NCBI GenBank assembly: GCA_937923605.1
Contig: CALDTY010000003.1
Coordinates: 1-64,000 of the forward strand
Direction of reading: 5' to 3'
Source of the DNA: Candidatus Absconditabacterales bacterium
Lineage (GTDB): Bacteria > Patescibacteriota > Gracilibacteria > Absconditabacterales > Absconditicoccaceae
DNA length: 64,000 bases
Position 1 is the stretch's first letter. The number at the start of each line of letters is the position of its first letter. The notes beneath the pieces are model-generated. The model did no database searches. It was not told the DNA's origin and saw only the letters and a list, made by a program, of their open reading frames with translations. Both the position numbers and the translations under genes were made by a program. Below, piece after piece: positions 29,477 through 39,907 of this stretch.

Positions 29477-30433
29477 ATGAAAAAGTTTTTATTTTTTAGC
29501 ATGATAATCATGCTAGTGACAATGATTACTTCATGTTCTGATGATTTCGAACAAGAAGTGCTTGATGTTACAGTTTCTAATGATGAGTCTATTGAAGTTT
29601 TAGATGTAACCAAAGTTATTGCTGAAAAACTTGATGAAGTAGCTCTTATTGAGGCAGATGAGCTTCAAAAAAGATCTAGCACGAGTTATTATTATCCGAA
29701 TCCAAATGGAGGTAAATGTGGTAATACTTCATATTTGTTTTACCTAAAAGATTATGGTAATGATCCACAAAGGGCATTGAAACTAAAATTACCAAATGGA
29801 AATACAGTATATCTTAATATGCAAAGATGGAATGATTATCAATACATCTCGGTTAAGATATTTAACTGTGGAGATGTAAATTGGAGTATAGTACATAAAT
29901 CTACTAAACAGCAGCTTATAAATAATTATAAGTTGAAAAACACTGGCGTTGATATTAGAACAGCTGGGACTTCTCGTTTAGGTTGGGTATTTAAGTATGA
30001 TGGAAGTTCTTGGCAGAATAGGCAAGGTTGGAGAGAAGATACAGGGAGTCCTGCTCACAAGAATAATGATATGTATGCTCAAGATTGGAATTTTGGTTTT
30101 GGCGATGGAGATAGAGGGAAACCAATTAATGCTCCATTTAGTGGACAAGTAATATTCGCTGGGTGGAAAGGTAACTGTTATGGAAATGTTGTTGATTTAG
30201 TGCAGCAATCTGGTAAAAAATGGGTAAAATTTCGAGTTGCTCATTTAGATAGAATTGATGTTTCTGTAGGTCAAAGAGTCACTAGAGATGACATTATTGG
30301 GACTGTTGGAAAAAGTGGAAGTGATACATGTTCGGCTTATCCGGCATGGACATCACATTTACATGCAGTTCTGTATAAAGTTAATACAAATTTTTCAGTG
30401 ACTGCACCTTTAGAGTATAAGTTTTCATATTAG
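29477..30433 (+). CDS. M23-family peptidase lipoprotein
   Basis: A 318-residue lipoprotein. The signal peptide ends in a lipobox (MITSC, Cys 20) followed by SDDFEQE, an acidic stretch after Cys as in Bacteroidota surface lipoproteins. The C-terminal 140 residues are an M23 domain: DMYAQDWNFG (first metal-site region, Asp kept but the usual His absent), NAPFSGQVIFAG, VAHLDRIDVSVGQRV, IGTVGKSG and SHLHAVLY with HxH. M23 enzymes cut peptidoglycan cross-bridges. No TGA codons, although both neighbours use TGA for Gly. A strong terminator follows. Confidence 0.85.
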   Translation: MKKFLFFSMIIMLVTMITSCSDDFEQEVLDVTVSNDESIEVLDVTKVIAEKLDEVALIEADELQKRSSTSYYYPNPNGGKCGNTSYLFYLKDYGNDPQRALKLKLPNGNTVYLNMQRWNDYQYISVKIFNCGDVNWSIVHKSTKQQLINNYKLKNTGVDIRTAGTSRLGWVFKYDGSSWQNRQGWREDTGSPAHKNNDMYAQDWNFGFGDGDRGKPINAPFSGQVIFAGWKGNCYGNVVDLVQQSGKKWVKFRVAHLDRIDVSVGQRVTRDDIIGTVGKSGSDTCSAYPAWTSHLHAVLYKVNTNFSVTAPLEYKFSY

Positions 30434-30441
30434 AAACATTT

Positions 30442-30466
30442 TGGAGGGGAATTTCCCCTCCATTTT
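30442..30466 (+). terminator. Intrinsic terminator
   Basis: TGGAGGGG and CCCCTCCA form a GC-rich 8-bp stem with the loop AATTT, followed by a T-rich stretch. It isolates the M23 gene from the downstream gene. Confidence 0.9.
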
Positions 30467-30481
30467 ACTTTTATATACACT

Positions 30482-31222
30482 ATGAATCGTTTTATTGTAT
30501 ATGTGATTAGCCTTACCTTGTTCTGTTGAACTGTTTTCTGAATTACAGTGTCAGAAATTTCTCTAAATATCGATGATGCAAAGAATGTATCATTTGCAGC
30601 ATTCTATTTAGAAAAGTTACTTGACGAGAATTCACGAAAAAGAAGTGAGATGATAGAAACGGTAAAACAATTTTGAGTCAGAAGATGATTGCAAGATGAT
30701 CCAAAATATATTAGTTTACTGAGTATCTTAGATTTTAAAAATAGATGAGTCGTACTCACAATGCATGATGATACATATTGATTTCGGAAACAATATGCTT
30801 GATGAGTTGAGCTATTTGCATTACTTCAAGAAGATACAACATGGAATTCATTTGCTTGTGAAAACAATAATTTACTCGTAAATACTGTAGAAGAATGTAA
30901 CCAGGTTCAAGCTTTAAGAATTAGTGATATACACTTAGTATGACCAAGTAGAATTATGAACGATGATGAGTTATTCTTTTATTTTAATGATTATGCATAT
31001 TTTTGATGTATTGAGTCAGATGGAAAAAACCGTTTGCAAACAAGACGACATATATGAGATTCCAGCTTTGTAGATCATGCAAGATCTGGGAACTATGATT
31101 TGACTAGTCAAAAGAAATGATATATCGCACAAATTCTTCCATTCATAGAATGGAATTATTGATCACATGGTCCGGCATGATTTGCATGTCAAAGTGCTTT
31201 CCATCGTTTACAGAGAATGTAA
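30482..31222 (+). CDS. Secreted or anchored hypothetical protein
   Basis: A 246-residue code-25 protein with an N-terminal hydrophobic signal/anchor (residues 3-24). The rest is soluble and includes several Cys residues (ACEN, EECNQ, GCIES, FACQS), which may form disulfides outside the cell. No family recognised. It follows the M23 gene but differs in glycine codon use, so the two probably have different origins. Confidence 0.65.
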
Positions 31223-31295
31223 TAAAAGATATCTTGTAAAAATCAGTCTTATAGCTATATTTGATCTATTGTTTTTTTAGATTATTTTTGCTGTA

Positions 31296-31847
31296 ATGAA
31301 AATTGATTGCTCAAATGTTAAAAGAGGGACTATTTTGAATGTAGATGGAAAATTGATGAAAGTACTTGATATATCACACACTCACACATGAAGAGGGTCT
31401 GCAACTTATACGTTTAAATCAAAAAACATCATCGACTGATGAAACTTGAATCTTACCTATAAGTCAGGAACTACTTTGGAACAAGCTGATGTAGCAACAC
31501 AAAACGCTGTATTCCTTTATCAAGCATGAGAATCGTTTAGTTTTATGCTCAACGACACATCTGAGATGTTTGAAATAGATCAGGAAGATATTGATGATGT
31601 GATTCCATATTTAAAAGAAAATCTAGATTGTTTCTTGATGATTTATCAAGACAATGTGATTTGAGTTATATTGCCTTCAGTAATAGAATACACAATTGCA
31701 GACACAGTTCCTTGAGTAAAAGGAGATAGAGCACAAGCTGGTAAAAAACCTGCTACCTTGGATAACGGACTCGAAATACAAGTCCCTCTGCATCTAGAAA
31801 TTTGAGCAACTGTAAGAGTGAATACTAGCACTTGAGAGACTGCTTAA
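31296..31847 (+). CDS. efp: Elongation factor P
   Basis: A 183-residue protein of normal EF-P length. It starts MKIDCSNVKRGTIL, has the conserved domain I loop, and ends in the OB-domain pattern VPLHLEIGATVRVNTSTGE. EF-P helps ribosomes through polyproline stretches. The loop tip that carries modified Lys34 in E. coli reads HTGRGSATY, with Arg at residue 33. An Arg tip is known in rhamnosylated EF-P, but no EarP gene is visible here. Confidence 0.92.
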
Positions 31848-31922
31848 ACTATACAATAATATAAAAACCATAAGTTCGTCTTTCCCTGAATGATGAACTT
31901 TTTAAAACAATAATCTTCCCAA

Positions 31923-33476
31923 ATGAGAAAACGTAGATGAGTCTGAAAAGTATTTGAAAATCTCAAAGTAGAGTCACTCTGATATGGAGGAGTGGGAGTT
32001 TCTAAATTAGAGGATGGAAAAAAGGTTCTCATAAAATGAGCTCTACCTGACAGTGTTGTAGATGTGCGTATTGTCTGAAAAAAAAGAGATTACTTTACAG
32101 CTCATATTATTAATGTTCATTCTGTCGACCCTAAGTGGCTAGATGGAGACCAAAAGTGTCCGCATCATTTATCACCTTATGCATCTGTAAAAGAAATTCC
32201 GGAACACGCCCATTGATGTTGATGATGTAAATGGCAGGCAGTATCTTATGATAAACAGTTGGATCTCAAACAATCTATTGTCAAATGATGTTTCTCATGA
32301 ATAGTATCAACTCCAGAAATGTTAGATATTATCTGATCTCCATTGATTTTTTGATACAGGAATAAGATTGAGTTTAGTTTTGGTAAGTATTTAAAAAGAA
32401 AACCTAAACTCGAAGATTGAACCAAATCTAAAGAATTTGCTATTGCTCAGCATTGGCAAATGTGATTTCATAAACAAGGTGAATTTTCAAAAGTAGTAGA
32501 TATTGATCAGTGCTATTTAGTGTCAGAGCAGATGCATAAAGTATTTGAAAGGATAAAATTTGATCTTAAAAAGAGTGGTTTACCAGTGCATGATGCAAAA
32601 ACACACAAGTGATTATTGCGCCACTTGATGGTGAGAGAATGAGTCCATACAAATCACATTTTAGTCAATCTATCACTTGCATCAAAGCATTTCACTGACC
32701 ATCCTAAAGATCAACAAATACGAAGAAATTTACTGAAAGATTGGAAGCAGGATGTGCTGTTGCATGATCTTATCACAACGTTTATTTTAAGTGAAAATAA
32801 TGGTTTAGCTGATATAATGAGGGATGCAGATACTACTCACGAAGTTATTTGGTGAGAAGGGAAAATATATGAAGAGTTACATTTTCAAAAAGAAAATGAT
32901 GAAAAGGAAATAGTTCGTTTTGCGATCTCTCCAGCATCTTTTTTTCAGACAAATACAGTGTGAGCAGAAATTCTATTTGCTACAGCAAGTGATATGTTAG
33001 GCGAGGTAACATGAAATATAATAGATCTATATTGCGGTTGAGGATCTATTTGACAGTGCTTACTCGCTTTGTGAAAGGGAGTAAAAGTAAAGTGAATTGA
33101 AATTGTGCAAGCAGCGATACAAGATGCACAGTATAATGCAAAGATAAATCATGTTGAAGATAAGACAGATTATTATGTTGGGAAAGCTGAAAAAGTCCTT
33201 AAACAGGGAGTTATAGATGATCAATTTTTTATCTGATGAGACGTGATTATTGTAGACCCTCCTAGGGAAGGGATGCATCCAGATGTTGTTGCTTTTTTAA
33301 TAGATATGAAAAAACAACATTGATATCGTCTTTGTTATATTTCTTGTAATCCAACAACTATGGCCAGAGATATTTCCTTATTAATAGATTCATGATTATT
33401 TTCATTTAATGTTTTGCAGTCAGTAGATATGTTTCCACATACGCATCATATCGAATGTATTTGAATTTTGAGTTAA
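31923..33476 (+). CDS. rlmD: 23S rRNA (uracil-5-)-methyltransferase, RlmD/TrmA family
   Basis: A 517-residue protein. An N-terminal TRAM-like region (LGYGGVGVSKLEDGKKVLI) is followed by a 4Fe-4S cysteine set (KCPHH, GCGGCKWQ and a later DIDQCYL). The methyltransferase domain has NIIDLYCGGGSIG (SAM site), GIEIV, IIVDPPREGM, and ISCNPTTMARD holding the nucleophile Cys. It methylates U at C5 in RNA using SAM. RlmD and RlmC/TrmA-like members cannot be told apart with certainty by eye. TGA encodes most glycines. Confidence 0.88.
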
Positions 33477-33478
33477 AT

Positions 33479-33514
33479 AAAAAGAGCCTAAGAAAAATCT
33501 TAGACTCTTTTATT
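33479..33514. terminator. Bidirectional intrinsic terminator
   Basis: AAAGAGCCTAAGA and TCTTAGACTCTTT pair with one mismatch around AAAA, with A- and T-runs. It ends rlmD and the convergent TGA-free cassette. Confidence 0.85.
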
Positions 33515-33524
33515 TATTGTTACT

Positions 33525-33815
33525 TTAGAGTATACACAAAGTACCTTTTGTGAAAGCATAAATAGCTGCTAACAAAACTATTGTTTTTTTAGTTGTTCTA
33601 AGGTATTTTATGGTATTTACTTGTTTTATCGCACAAGGAAATTTCATTATTAATAGTAATGTTATGCCAATTGCATAAGAAGAGATTAAATAATTAGTAC
33701 AATCACCTTCTTTTTCTGCAATTGTGTTGTATTTTACTGCAATGAACATTAATGGAGCAAGAACTATAATTCCATATCTTCTCCAAAGAAGTCTCATTTT
33801 TTTGCGTTGCACCAT
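33525..33815 (-). CDS. Small membrane protein
   Basis: A 96-residue protein with three hydrophobic segments (about 11-27, 42-58 and 76-95) and a basic N-terminus. No TGA codons. It follows the 193-residue gene by 3 bp, so the two are probably translated together. Not recognised. Confidence 0.6.
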   Translation of the reverse strand: MVQRKKMRLLWRRYGIIVLAPLMFIAVKYNTIAEKEGDCTNYLISSYAIGITLLLIMKFPCAIKQVNTIKYLRTTKKTIVLLAAIYAFTKGTLCIL

Positions 33816-33818
33816 ATT

Positions 33819-34400
33819 CTATTTTTTATTTATGATTTCTCTAAATTTTTTGCTATACACTAATGCCCAAGTTACATTTTGTAATACAAGAATAAGTAAT
33901 GTTGCTTTAAGTATCTCTTCGGAACTTAAGCCACACCAAGCTAGTATTTGTAATGATACTCCTATAGTTACAATTAAAAGCGCAATCCATGAAGCCAGAA
34001 TTTTATCTTTATCTGGATTAAATTTTTTCAAAGATTGTTTCTTGTTAAAATCTTCATTCATTTTAGTGAGCCGATTGCAAAAGGCTTCCCTGTCTTTGAT
34101 GAGTTGCAGACACTTTTCTTTGTTTGCTTTCTTAAGGATTCCTTTTTTTAGCTCATTCTTAAGAGCTTTCTTTGCTTTATCTTCGTCAGAGTAGTAGGAT
34201 CCAGATTTTATTTCACCTATGGATAAATGAAAAGAATTTGGGAATCCGTAATCTCTGTAGATAATTTCCCAAGTTTTCTTCATATATTCTCTTTCTCCAT
34301 CAACCTTAGGTGATTTTATTTGAGTTTCTTGGATCCATATATTAAAAGGTAAACTATTTGTATAATAACCATTTTCTATATCAAAGTTTTCATCTGTCAT
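33819..34400 (-). CDS. Membrane protein with long charged N-terminal region
   Basis: A 193-residue protein. The first 125 residues are soluble and very Lys-rich, probably helical; two membrane helices follow (about 135-152 and 158-178). No TGA codons; the final codons lie 3 bp from the next gene. It belongs with the 33525 gene. Not recognised. Confidence 0.6.
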   Translation of the reverse strand: MTDENFDIENGYYTNSLPFNIWIQETQIKSPKVDGEREYMKKTWEIIYRDYGFPNSFHLSIGEIKSGSYYSDEDKAKKALKNELKKGILKKANKEKCLQLIKDREAFCNRLTKMNEDFNKKQSLKKFNPDKDKILASWIALLIVTIGVSLQILAWCGLSSEEILKATLLILVLQNVTWALVYSKKFREIINKK

Positions 34401-34487
34401 GATAATAAATATTTTGTGTTTTTCTAATGATGTCTCAATACTAGTATGTATATCTAAAAATATAAGTCAACATAATTCAACAAAATT

Positions 34488-34515
34488 AAAATCGTTCTTT
34501 ATGAAGAACGATTTT
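34488..34515. terminator. Intrinsic terminator
   Basis: AAAATCGTTCTT and AAGAACGATTTT form a perfect stem with a 4-nt loop, 12 bp after the end of the reverse gene at 34527. Confidence 0.8.
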
Positions 34516-34526
34516 AGGGTTTGTCG

Positions 34527-34874
34527 CTAATGTTTAATATAGAATAACCATATATCAACTATTTTATTTTTGATATCAATATGAATTACAGTCATATTTG
34601 TGATCATTTTTTCTTTTCTCATTTTTGAGCTAAATTGACTAGCATGATGATTTGCATTCTTCGAAGCTTCAGAATTATATATATCATTCGTGAAACTGAT
34701 CTCCATTGTTTCAAAACTTGTGAATTTTCTCTGATAGTTTCTAATATTCAACTCATTTACATTATGTATATTTTGCTGAATTATGGCTGTAATATCAGAT
34801 CGTAATTGTGGGATGATCATTATTAAGAAATCGTTTACAGATGTATAATCCAGGTAATTGTAATTTATTTTCAT
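34527..34874 (-). CDS. Hypothetical soluble protein
   Basis: A 115-residue protein, Asn- and Ile-rich, with a predicted helix then beta strands (MTVIHIDIKNKIVDIWLF at the C-terminus). No TGA codons. The leader before the start repeats TTTTATTTTA-type sequence on the plus strand, an A/T-only leader without a Shine-Dalgarno. Not recognised. Confidence 0.55.
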   Translation of the reverse strand: MKINYNYLDYTSVNDFLIMIIPQLRSDITAIIQQNIHNVNELNIRNYQRKFTSFETMEISFTNDIYNSEASKNANHHASQFSSKMRKEKMITNMTVIHIDIKNKIVDIWLFYIKH

Positions 34875-35030
34875 TTCGTTTATTTTATTTTATTTAAATC
34901 CATTTTATTGAGTATATTAAAGAAGTCAACCATTCTTTACATTTAATTTGATAGTTTTTTTTGACTAAAAATGCTTTTATGATTATACTTAAGCTAATTA
35001 GAAAATATTTACTTTGCAACAAAAATAAAA

Positions 35031-35888
35031 ATGTCTAACAACATATATACAGATTTATTGCAGAATTTTTCTGCAATTTCACTCACTCAATTGAATGCTC
35101 AGGCATCTTTGATGAATAGAATTGAATCAAAATATCTAATACATGAAAACCAATTATGAGAACTGCTAAAAGAACTACAAAAAGATTTTAGAATACTGGA
35201 AATCGGTGGTTTAAAAGTATTCTCTTATGATAATATTTATATGGACACTAAAGAACTAGATTTCTACCATGCGCATAATAATGGTGATTGAGATAGAGTT
35301 AAGATGAGGACAAGGCATTATATAGAAAGTGGATTATCATATTTTGAATTTAAACAGAAAAAAGGAAATGTATTACGTAAATTTAGGTATGATATTGATA
35401 TTAAGAATCATGGAGTATTGGATTTGACTGCTCATGAATTTATCAATGATGTATATTCATGATTATACAATGAGGATTTCTGAAAAATCGTTTTTCCATC
35501 ATTGAGAACTTCCTACAAAAGGTGCACACTGGTACATAAGGAAACTGCAGAGAAGATCACTATCGATTTCTCTATTGGGTTTCAGCAAGTAAGATGATCT
35601 GACAAAGAGTTTACTCTTCCTAATCTTGTTATTATAGAATTTAAAGCAGAACAAGAAAAATCGGCTACAAAAGATATCTTTGATCGTTATGATCTTAAAC
35701 CAAGTAAGCCAATGAGCAAATATTGTTTGTGAAATTATTTTCTTTGAAATGTAGATAAGTGGGATCGTTTTATGCCTACAATTAAAACGATTGAAATGAT
35801 ATCAACTCGTTCTGAAAAGAATATAACCCACAGGAAACAATTACAGAAATTTAAAACAACGCAACTCAAAAAGTTAATAAAAAAATAA
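35031..35888 (+). CDS. VTC-domain protein (polyphosphate polymerase-like)
   Basis: A 285-residue protein matching the VTC tunnel domain. It has the NRIESKYLI strand, YDNIYMDTKELDFYHAH, a basic tunnel set in RVKMRTRHYIESGLSYFEFKQKK, and IIEFKAEQ near the C-terminal half. VTC domains make polyphosphate from ATP in yeast, and bacterial forms are thought to handle polyphosphate or triphosphate. It lies 21 bp before a Na/Pi cotransporter gene, which supports a phosphate role. Confidence 0.85.
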
Positions 35889-35909
35889 TTTTTTATATAC
35901 TGATGCATT

Positions 35910-37445
35910 ATGGAGACATTTGATATTTGGATGTTAATAGCAGGAATAGGACTATTGCTTTTTGGTATGGAGACATTTGAAGAATGAATAAAAGCGCTTG
36001 CTGGAAAGAAAATGAAATATTATCTAGAAAAATATACAAGATGAGCAACTAAATCATTAAGTATGGGAACATTCGCAACTGCTATATTGCAAAGTAGTAG
36101 TTTAGTGACTTTATTATTGTTGGGTTTTCTTGGCGCAGGTTTGATTAGTTTACAAAATAGTATATGAGTGATTATCGGGGCAAATATTTGAACTACAGTA
36201 AGTAGTTTATTGGTTTCTTATCTGTGATTTTGAGAATTTAAAATTGCTATGTTTGCTTTGCCAATTATTGCTGTTTGAGGTTTATTTATCCTCTTATGAT
36301 CAAAAAACGAAAAGCTAAAATGGGTAGGAAAATTAATGGTATGATTTGGATTATTGTTCATCGGAATTTGATATATGAAAGATAGTGTTGATGCACTCAA
36401 AGATAGTTTTGACCTTGCTGCCTATAAAGATATGTCGTTGTGGTGATTTTGACTTATATGAGTTTTTGTTACTATTGTGATTCAGTCAAGTAGCGCGATG
36501 AGTGTGATGACTTTCGCAGCATTAGCGTCATGAATCATCACTTTTCCAGCATCTATTGCTATAGTTATGTGAAGTAATATATGAACTACGATGACTTGAG
36601 TAATCGCTTCATTAGGTGGTGTTATAGCAAAAAGACAACTATCGTTTGCACAAGTTTTATTTAACGTTATTTCGGCTCTAATTGGTATCATATTCTTTTG
36701 GCAACTGATTAGCATTACATGAACATTTATAAATATTGAAGAAAATCCTGTATTCGCAAATGCAATTTTGAATACGATATTTAATGTATTCACTGCGTTG
36801 ATTTTTGCACCATTTTTAAAACCGTTCACAAATTTAGTAAAGAGAATTATACCAGATAAGCTTGATTCTCATCTTGATTTAAAGTTAGATACATTGAACC
36901 CCTCAAAAGCAGAGGAAATTAACTTTGATATATATCTTTCAAGCGTAGAATTTGATGTTTCCACAATTGAATCACATGTATTACAATATATTAAAGCACC
37001 TTTTTCTGATTCATATTCAGGAATAGAGCATGAAAAGAAGTATGATGATATACAATTAATGTCTGATAAAGTTTTTCACTTTTTATGAGAGCTTGATGCA
37101 CCAGCAAGTTTAGAGCAATGATTGCAGACCAAATTAATATCCTTAATCAGGTCTTCAAAGCACATCAAAAATGTTAGTCATAATATAGAAGCCCTTCGTG
37201 CAGATGATAGAGTAGAATTTAAAGAATTATATTCTATGCTTAAAGATGCCGTTGATGGTTACGTGAATGCACCTACTGTAGACGCAGCAATGGGATATGG
37301 TGAAATGTTAGATAAATACTATAAAAGACACCTTGATTCTATCACTGCTTTAGGAAAAAACGCTGGAGATGAAGATCTAGATAGTTCTTCGTTGATAAAT
37401 ATGGTGAGAGAAGTAGAGGAGGCCATTGGAAGAATTTCTGAATAA
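35910..37445 (+). CDS. Na/Pi cotransporter family protein with PhoU-like tail
   Basis: A 511-residue protein. Residues 1 to about 310 hold eight or more membrane helices with two inverted repeats, each with a QSSS motif (ILQSSSLVTLLLLG and VIQSSSAMSVMTFAA) and a GANIGTT or GSNIGTT motif. Residues about 330-511 are a helical PhoU-like regulatory domain. It imports phosphate with sodium across the membrane. The upstream VTC-domain gene and nearby PPK2 make this a phosphate/polyphosphate module. Confidence 0.9.
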
Positions 37446-37475
37446 ATAGATTTAGATTGTTTTTTCAAAAAAATA

Positions 37476-37506
37476 AAATCCGTTTCATGATTGAAACGCA
37501 TTTTTA
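37476..37506. terminator. Intrinsic terminator
   Basis: CGTTTCA and TGAAACG form a stem with the loop TGAT, flanked by A- and T-runs, between the convergent genes ending at 37445 and 37509. Confidence 0.75.
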
Positions 37507-37508
37507 AG

Positions 37509-37904
37509 TTAATTTTTTCGACTTGCATAGAATAACTTAGCAAGTGCTCTCTCTTTTTGAAATAATAGAATTTCCTTCTCAGTTGGTTTATGTTTTGTAT
37601 ATGCACCTGGAGAGTTCACTGACTGACTAGCTTCGTATTCAAACCTAAAATCGGGAACACCATCTTGATAATAGCCAATATCTTCAAGGTAGATGCCGGT
37701 GCCTTTCAAATAAAGTTTACTAGATGTTTCTGAAAAAGTAAATTCTTGATCAACACTATTTCGATAAATCTCTTCTGAATGATTGATCTGATGATTACAA
37801 TACCATTGCATTCCACCGAGAATGAATGGTAATGAACAAAGCAAGGTCCATCCTAAGACACTTAAGGTCATATAACTTTTTATCTTTATTAATATTTTCT
37901 TCAT
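37509..37904 (-). CDS. Hypothetical membrane-anchored protein
   Basis: A 131-residue protein with one N-terminal hydrophobic helix (about 12-32), then a polar domain that probably lies outside the membrane (YLKGTGIYLEDIGYYQDG). No TGA codons. Not recognised. Confidence 0.6.
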   Translation of the reverse strand: MKKILIKIKSYMTLSVLGWTLLCSLPFILGGMQWYCNHQINHSEEIYRNSVDQEFTFSETSSKLYLKGTGIYLEDIGYYQDGVPDFRFEYEASQSVNSPGAYTKHKPTEKEILLFQKERALAKLFYASRKN

Positions 37905-38021
37905 ATTTTGTTTATTTTATGATTAACTTTATTTACATTATGTCAAATATTGTCTTAAATTCAACTAAAAAAAAGAATCAACCAAAATAGGATAATTCTT
38001 TTTGTGAAAAAACGTAATTAA

Positions 38022-38327
38022 TTATCTTAATGTTGCATTTTTAAATATGCTAACATCAATTGTATCAGTTGTCTCTGAGGGAACATAGTTCTGATAAAAA
38101 TAGATTTTAAATAGAGTACGTGGATCACTAGAACTTTGATCATTAAGTTTTAGTCTCTTAAGTTCATGACTCCTAGGATATTCTTGAGCAATCTTGTATC
38201 CAAGGTCTAAATGAGTTCCATATTTAGATGAGTGAATAACTGAAAAGAATATATACCCAAGATACATTATCACAAGAATTGTTGAAATCTTACCTATCAT
38301 TGTTCTGTTATCTTTTTTTCTAGCCAT
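38022..38327 (-). CDS. Hypothetical membrane-anchored protein
   Basis: A 101-residue protein: a basic N-terminus, one hydrophobic helix (about 12-30) and a polar tail. No TGA codons. It has the same plan as the gene at 37509, and the two lie 117 bp apart on the same strand. Not recognised. Confidence 0.6.
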   Translation of the reverse strand: MARKKDNRTMIGKISTILVIMYLGYIFFSVIHSSKYGTHLDLGYKIAQEYPRSHELKRLKLNDQSSSDPRTLFKIYFYQNYVPSETTDTIDVSIFKNATLR

Positions 38328-38410
38328 AGTTTTTTATTTTTCTACTTTGTTTGAAGAGTGATATTTGTATATACATAAATACACAAATGTCAATAAATAT
38401 TCATCACTCA

Positions 38411-39202
38411 TTATTCTTCCATAATTCCAGGAACGTCAACAAAAACCATATCAGTCTCAAGATCTGGTCGTTCTAAATTCATTTGTTTTTCAAATGCATC
38501 TACAATAACTTTAGACATTTGATTTATCTTCACATGATTATTGTCTGATTGAATCACATGCCATGGAGCAGTTTTTGTATCTGTTTCTTCAAATACTCGA
38601 TGGTAAGCATCAATAAATTTATCATATTGTGATTGTTTAAAAAAGTCTCAATCTTCATGTTTCCAATATTTTTCAGGATTGGTTAATCTTTCTTGTAGTC
38701 TTCTTTTTTGTTCTTCATGTGATACATGAAGATAAAATTTAATAACAATAGTTTTATTATCTTCTAGTAATTTTTCAAAGTTATTTATATGTTCAGCTCT
38801 TTTTTTTAATTCTTTTTCCTCCATAAAATCTCAAATATAGGGCACTAGTAAGTCTTCATAATGACTACGATTAAAAATTCAAATCATTCATTTCTTCGGA
38901 GTTTGTTTATGAATTCTTCGTAAAAAATCGTGTGCAAACTCTTCCTTTGAAGGCACTTTAAATGAGGCAACACTAGCTCATGATAAGTTTATTCATTGGA
39001 ATGTCCTACGTACAGCACCATCTTTCCCGCTTGCATCCATTCATTGCATTACAATCAACAAAGAATACTCATCTTGAGCATACATTTGCTTTTGAAATTC
39101 GATGATTTTTGCATTTAGCTTTTCGTTTTCTTCCTTTATTTTCTCCTTTTGATCCTTATTAAATCACTTAGGTAAGGTGTCTATAGATTTCAAATCAATC
39201 AT
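38411..39202 (-). CDS. ppk2: Polyphosphate kinase 2 family protein
   Basis: A 263-residue protein with the PPK2 layout: an N-terminal helix, [20 protein letters not shown] with Walker [48 protein letters not shown] (Walker B region) and [15 protein letters not shown]. It transfers phosphate between polyphosphate and nucleotides. The family has types acting on AMP, ADP or both; the type cannot be set by eye. It is near the VTC and Na/Pi genes. Confidence 0.93.
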
Positions 39203-39334
39203 TGGTATTGACAAATATTATAAAATAGTTATACAATGCTATATATAAAGTATACACAAAAAGGTATAAATATGCAAAAATATAAATATAAATTAATGAA
39301 GACGACATTCATTTTTTTGTTTTTTGAAAAACAT

Positions 39335-39904
39335 ATGATAATAGGCAACATTAAAGAAGTTGAGATAAAGATATTGGGGATAAGTTATCCCTTATTAGTT
39401 AGAAATCTCAAAAATAATGGTGCAGTAAAAGTGTCATCAGAATATCTACGTGATTGGTATGTAGATACTGCATCAAAACAACTAAAGAAAAAATCAAAAA
39501 TCGCAAGATTAAGATCTTACGGTGGCAAAAAATTTGAGATTACCATAAAATCAAAGATACATTCAAAAAAGTATAAGATTCGTCATGAACAAAATATTGA
39601 AGTACCTTCATTGGAGGCAGGGAAACTTATGCTTCATATGATGTGATGTTCATGTCTTTGGTACAAAGAAAAAATTAGGGTCACATACCAAATCTGAAAA
39701 ACGAAATTCGATATAGATTTTTATGATGATATGCCGCCAGTTCTTGAAATTGAATGAACTAAAAAAGAAATTCAACATTGGATAAGAAAACTTCGTTTAC
39801 ATAATCATGATCAGGTAACTTGGTGAACTAAAAGATTATTCAAGCACTATGGTCAAAAGGTTCAAAAAATGAACCTTCCTATGAATCAAGTCACTATGAG
39901 CTAA
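39335..39904 (+). CDS. CYTH-domain protein (triphosphate tunnel metalloenzyme)
   Basis: A 189-residue protein from the ATG at 39335; an in-frame ATG at 39236 would add 33 poorly conserved residues. KEVEIKILGI is the signature ExExK strand just after the chosen start. KIARLRSYGGKKFEITIKSK, KIRHEQNIEV and KFDIDFYDDMPPVLEIEG match the following tunnel strands with their charged residues. The family hydrolyses inorganic triphosphate or thiamine triphosphate. It is divergent from ppk2. The C-terminal third is read only with TGA=Gly. Confidence 0.78.
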
Positions 39905-39907
39905 TCA

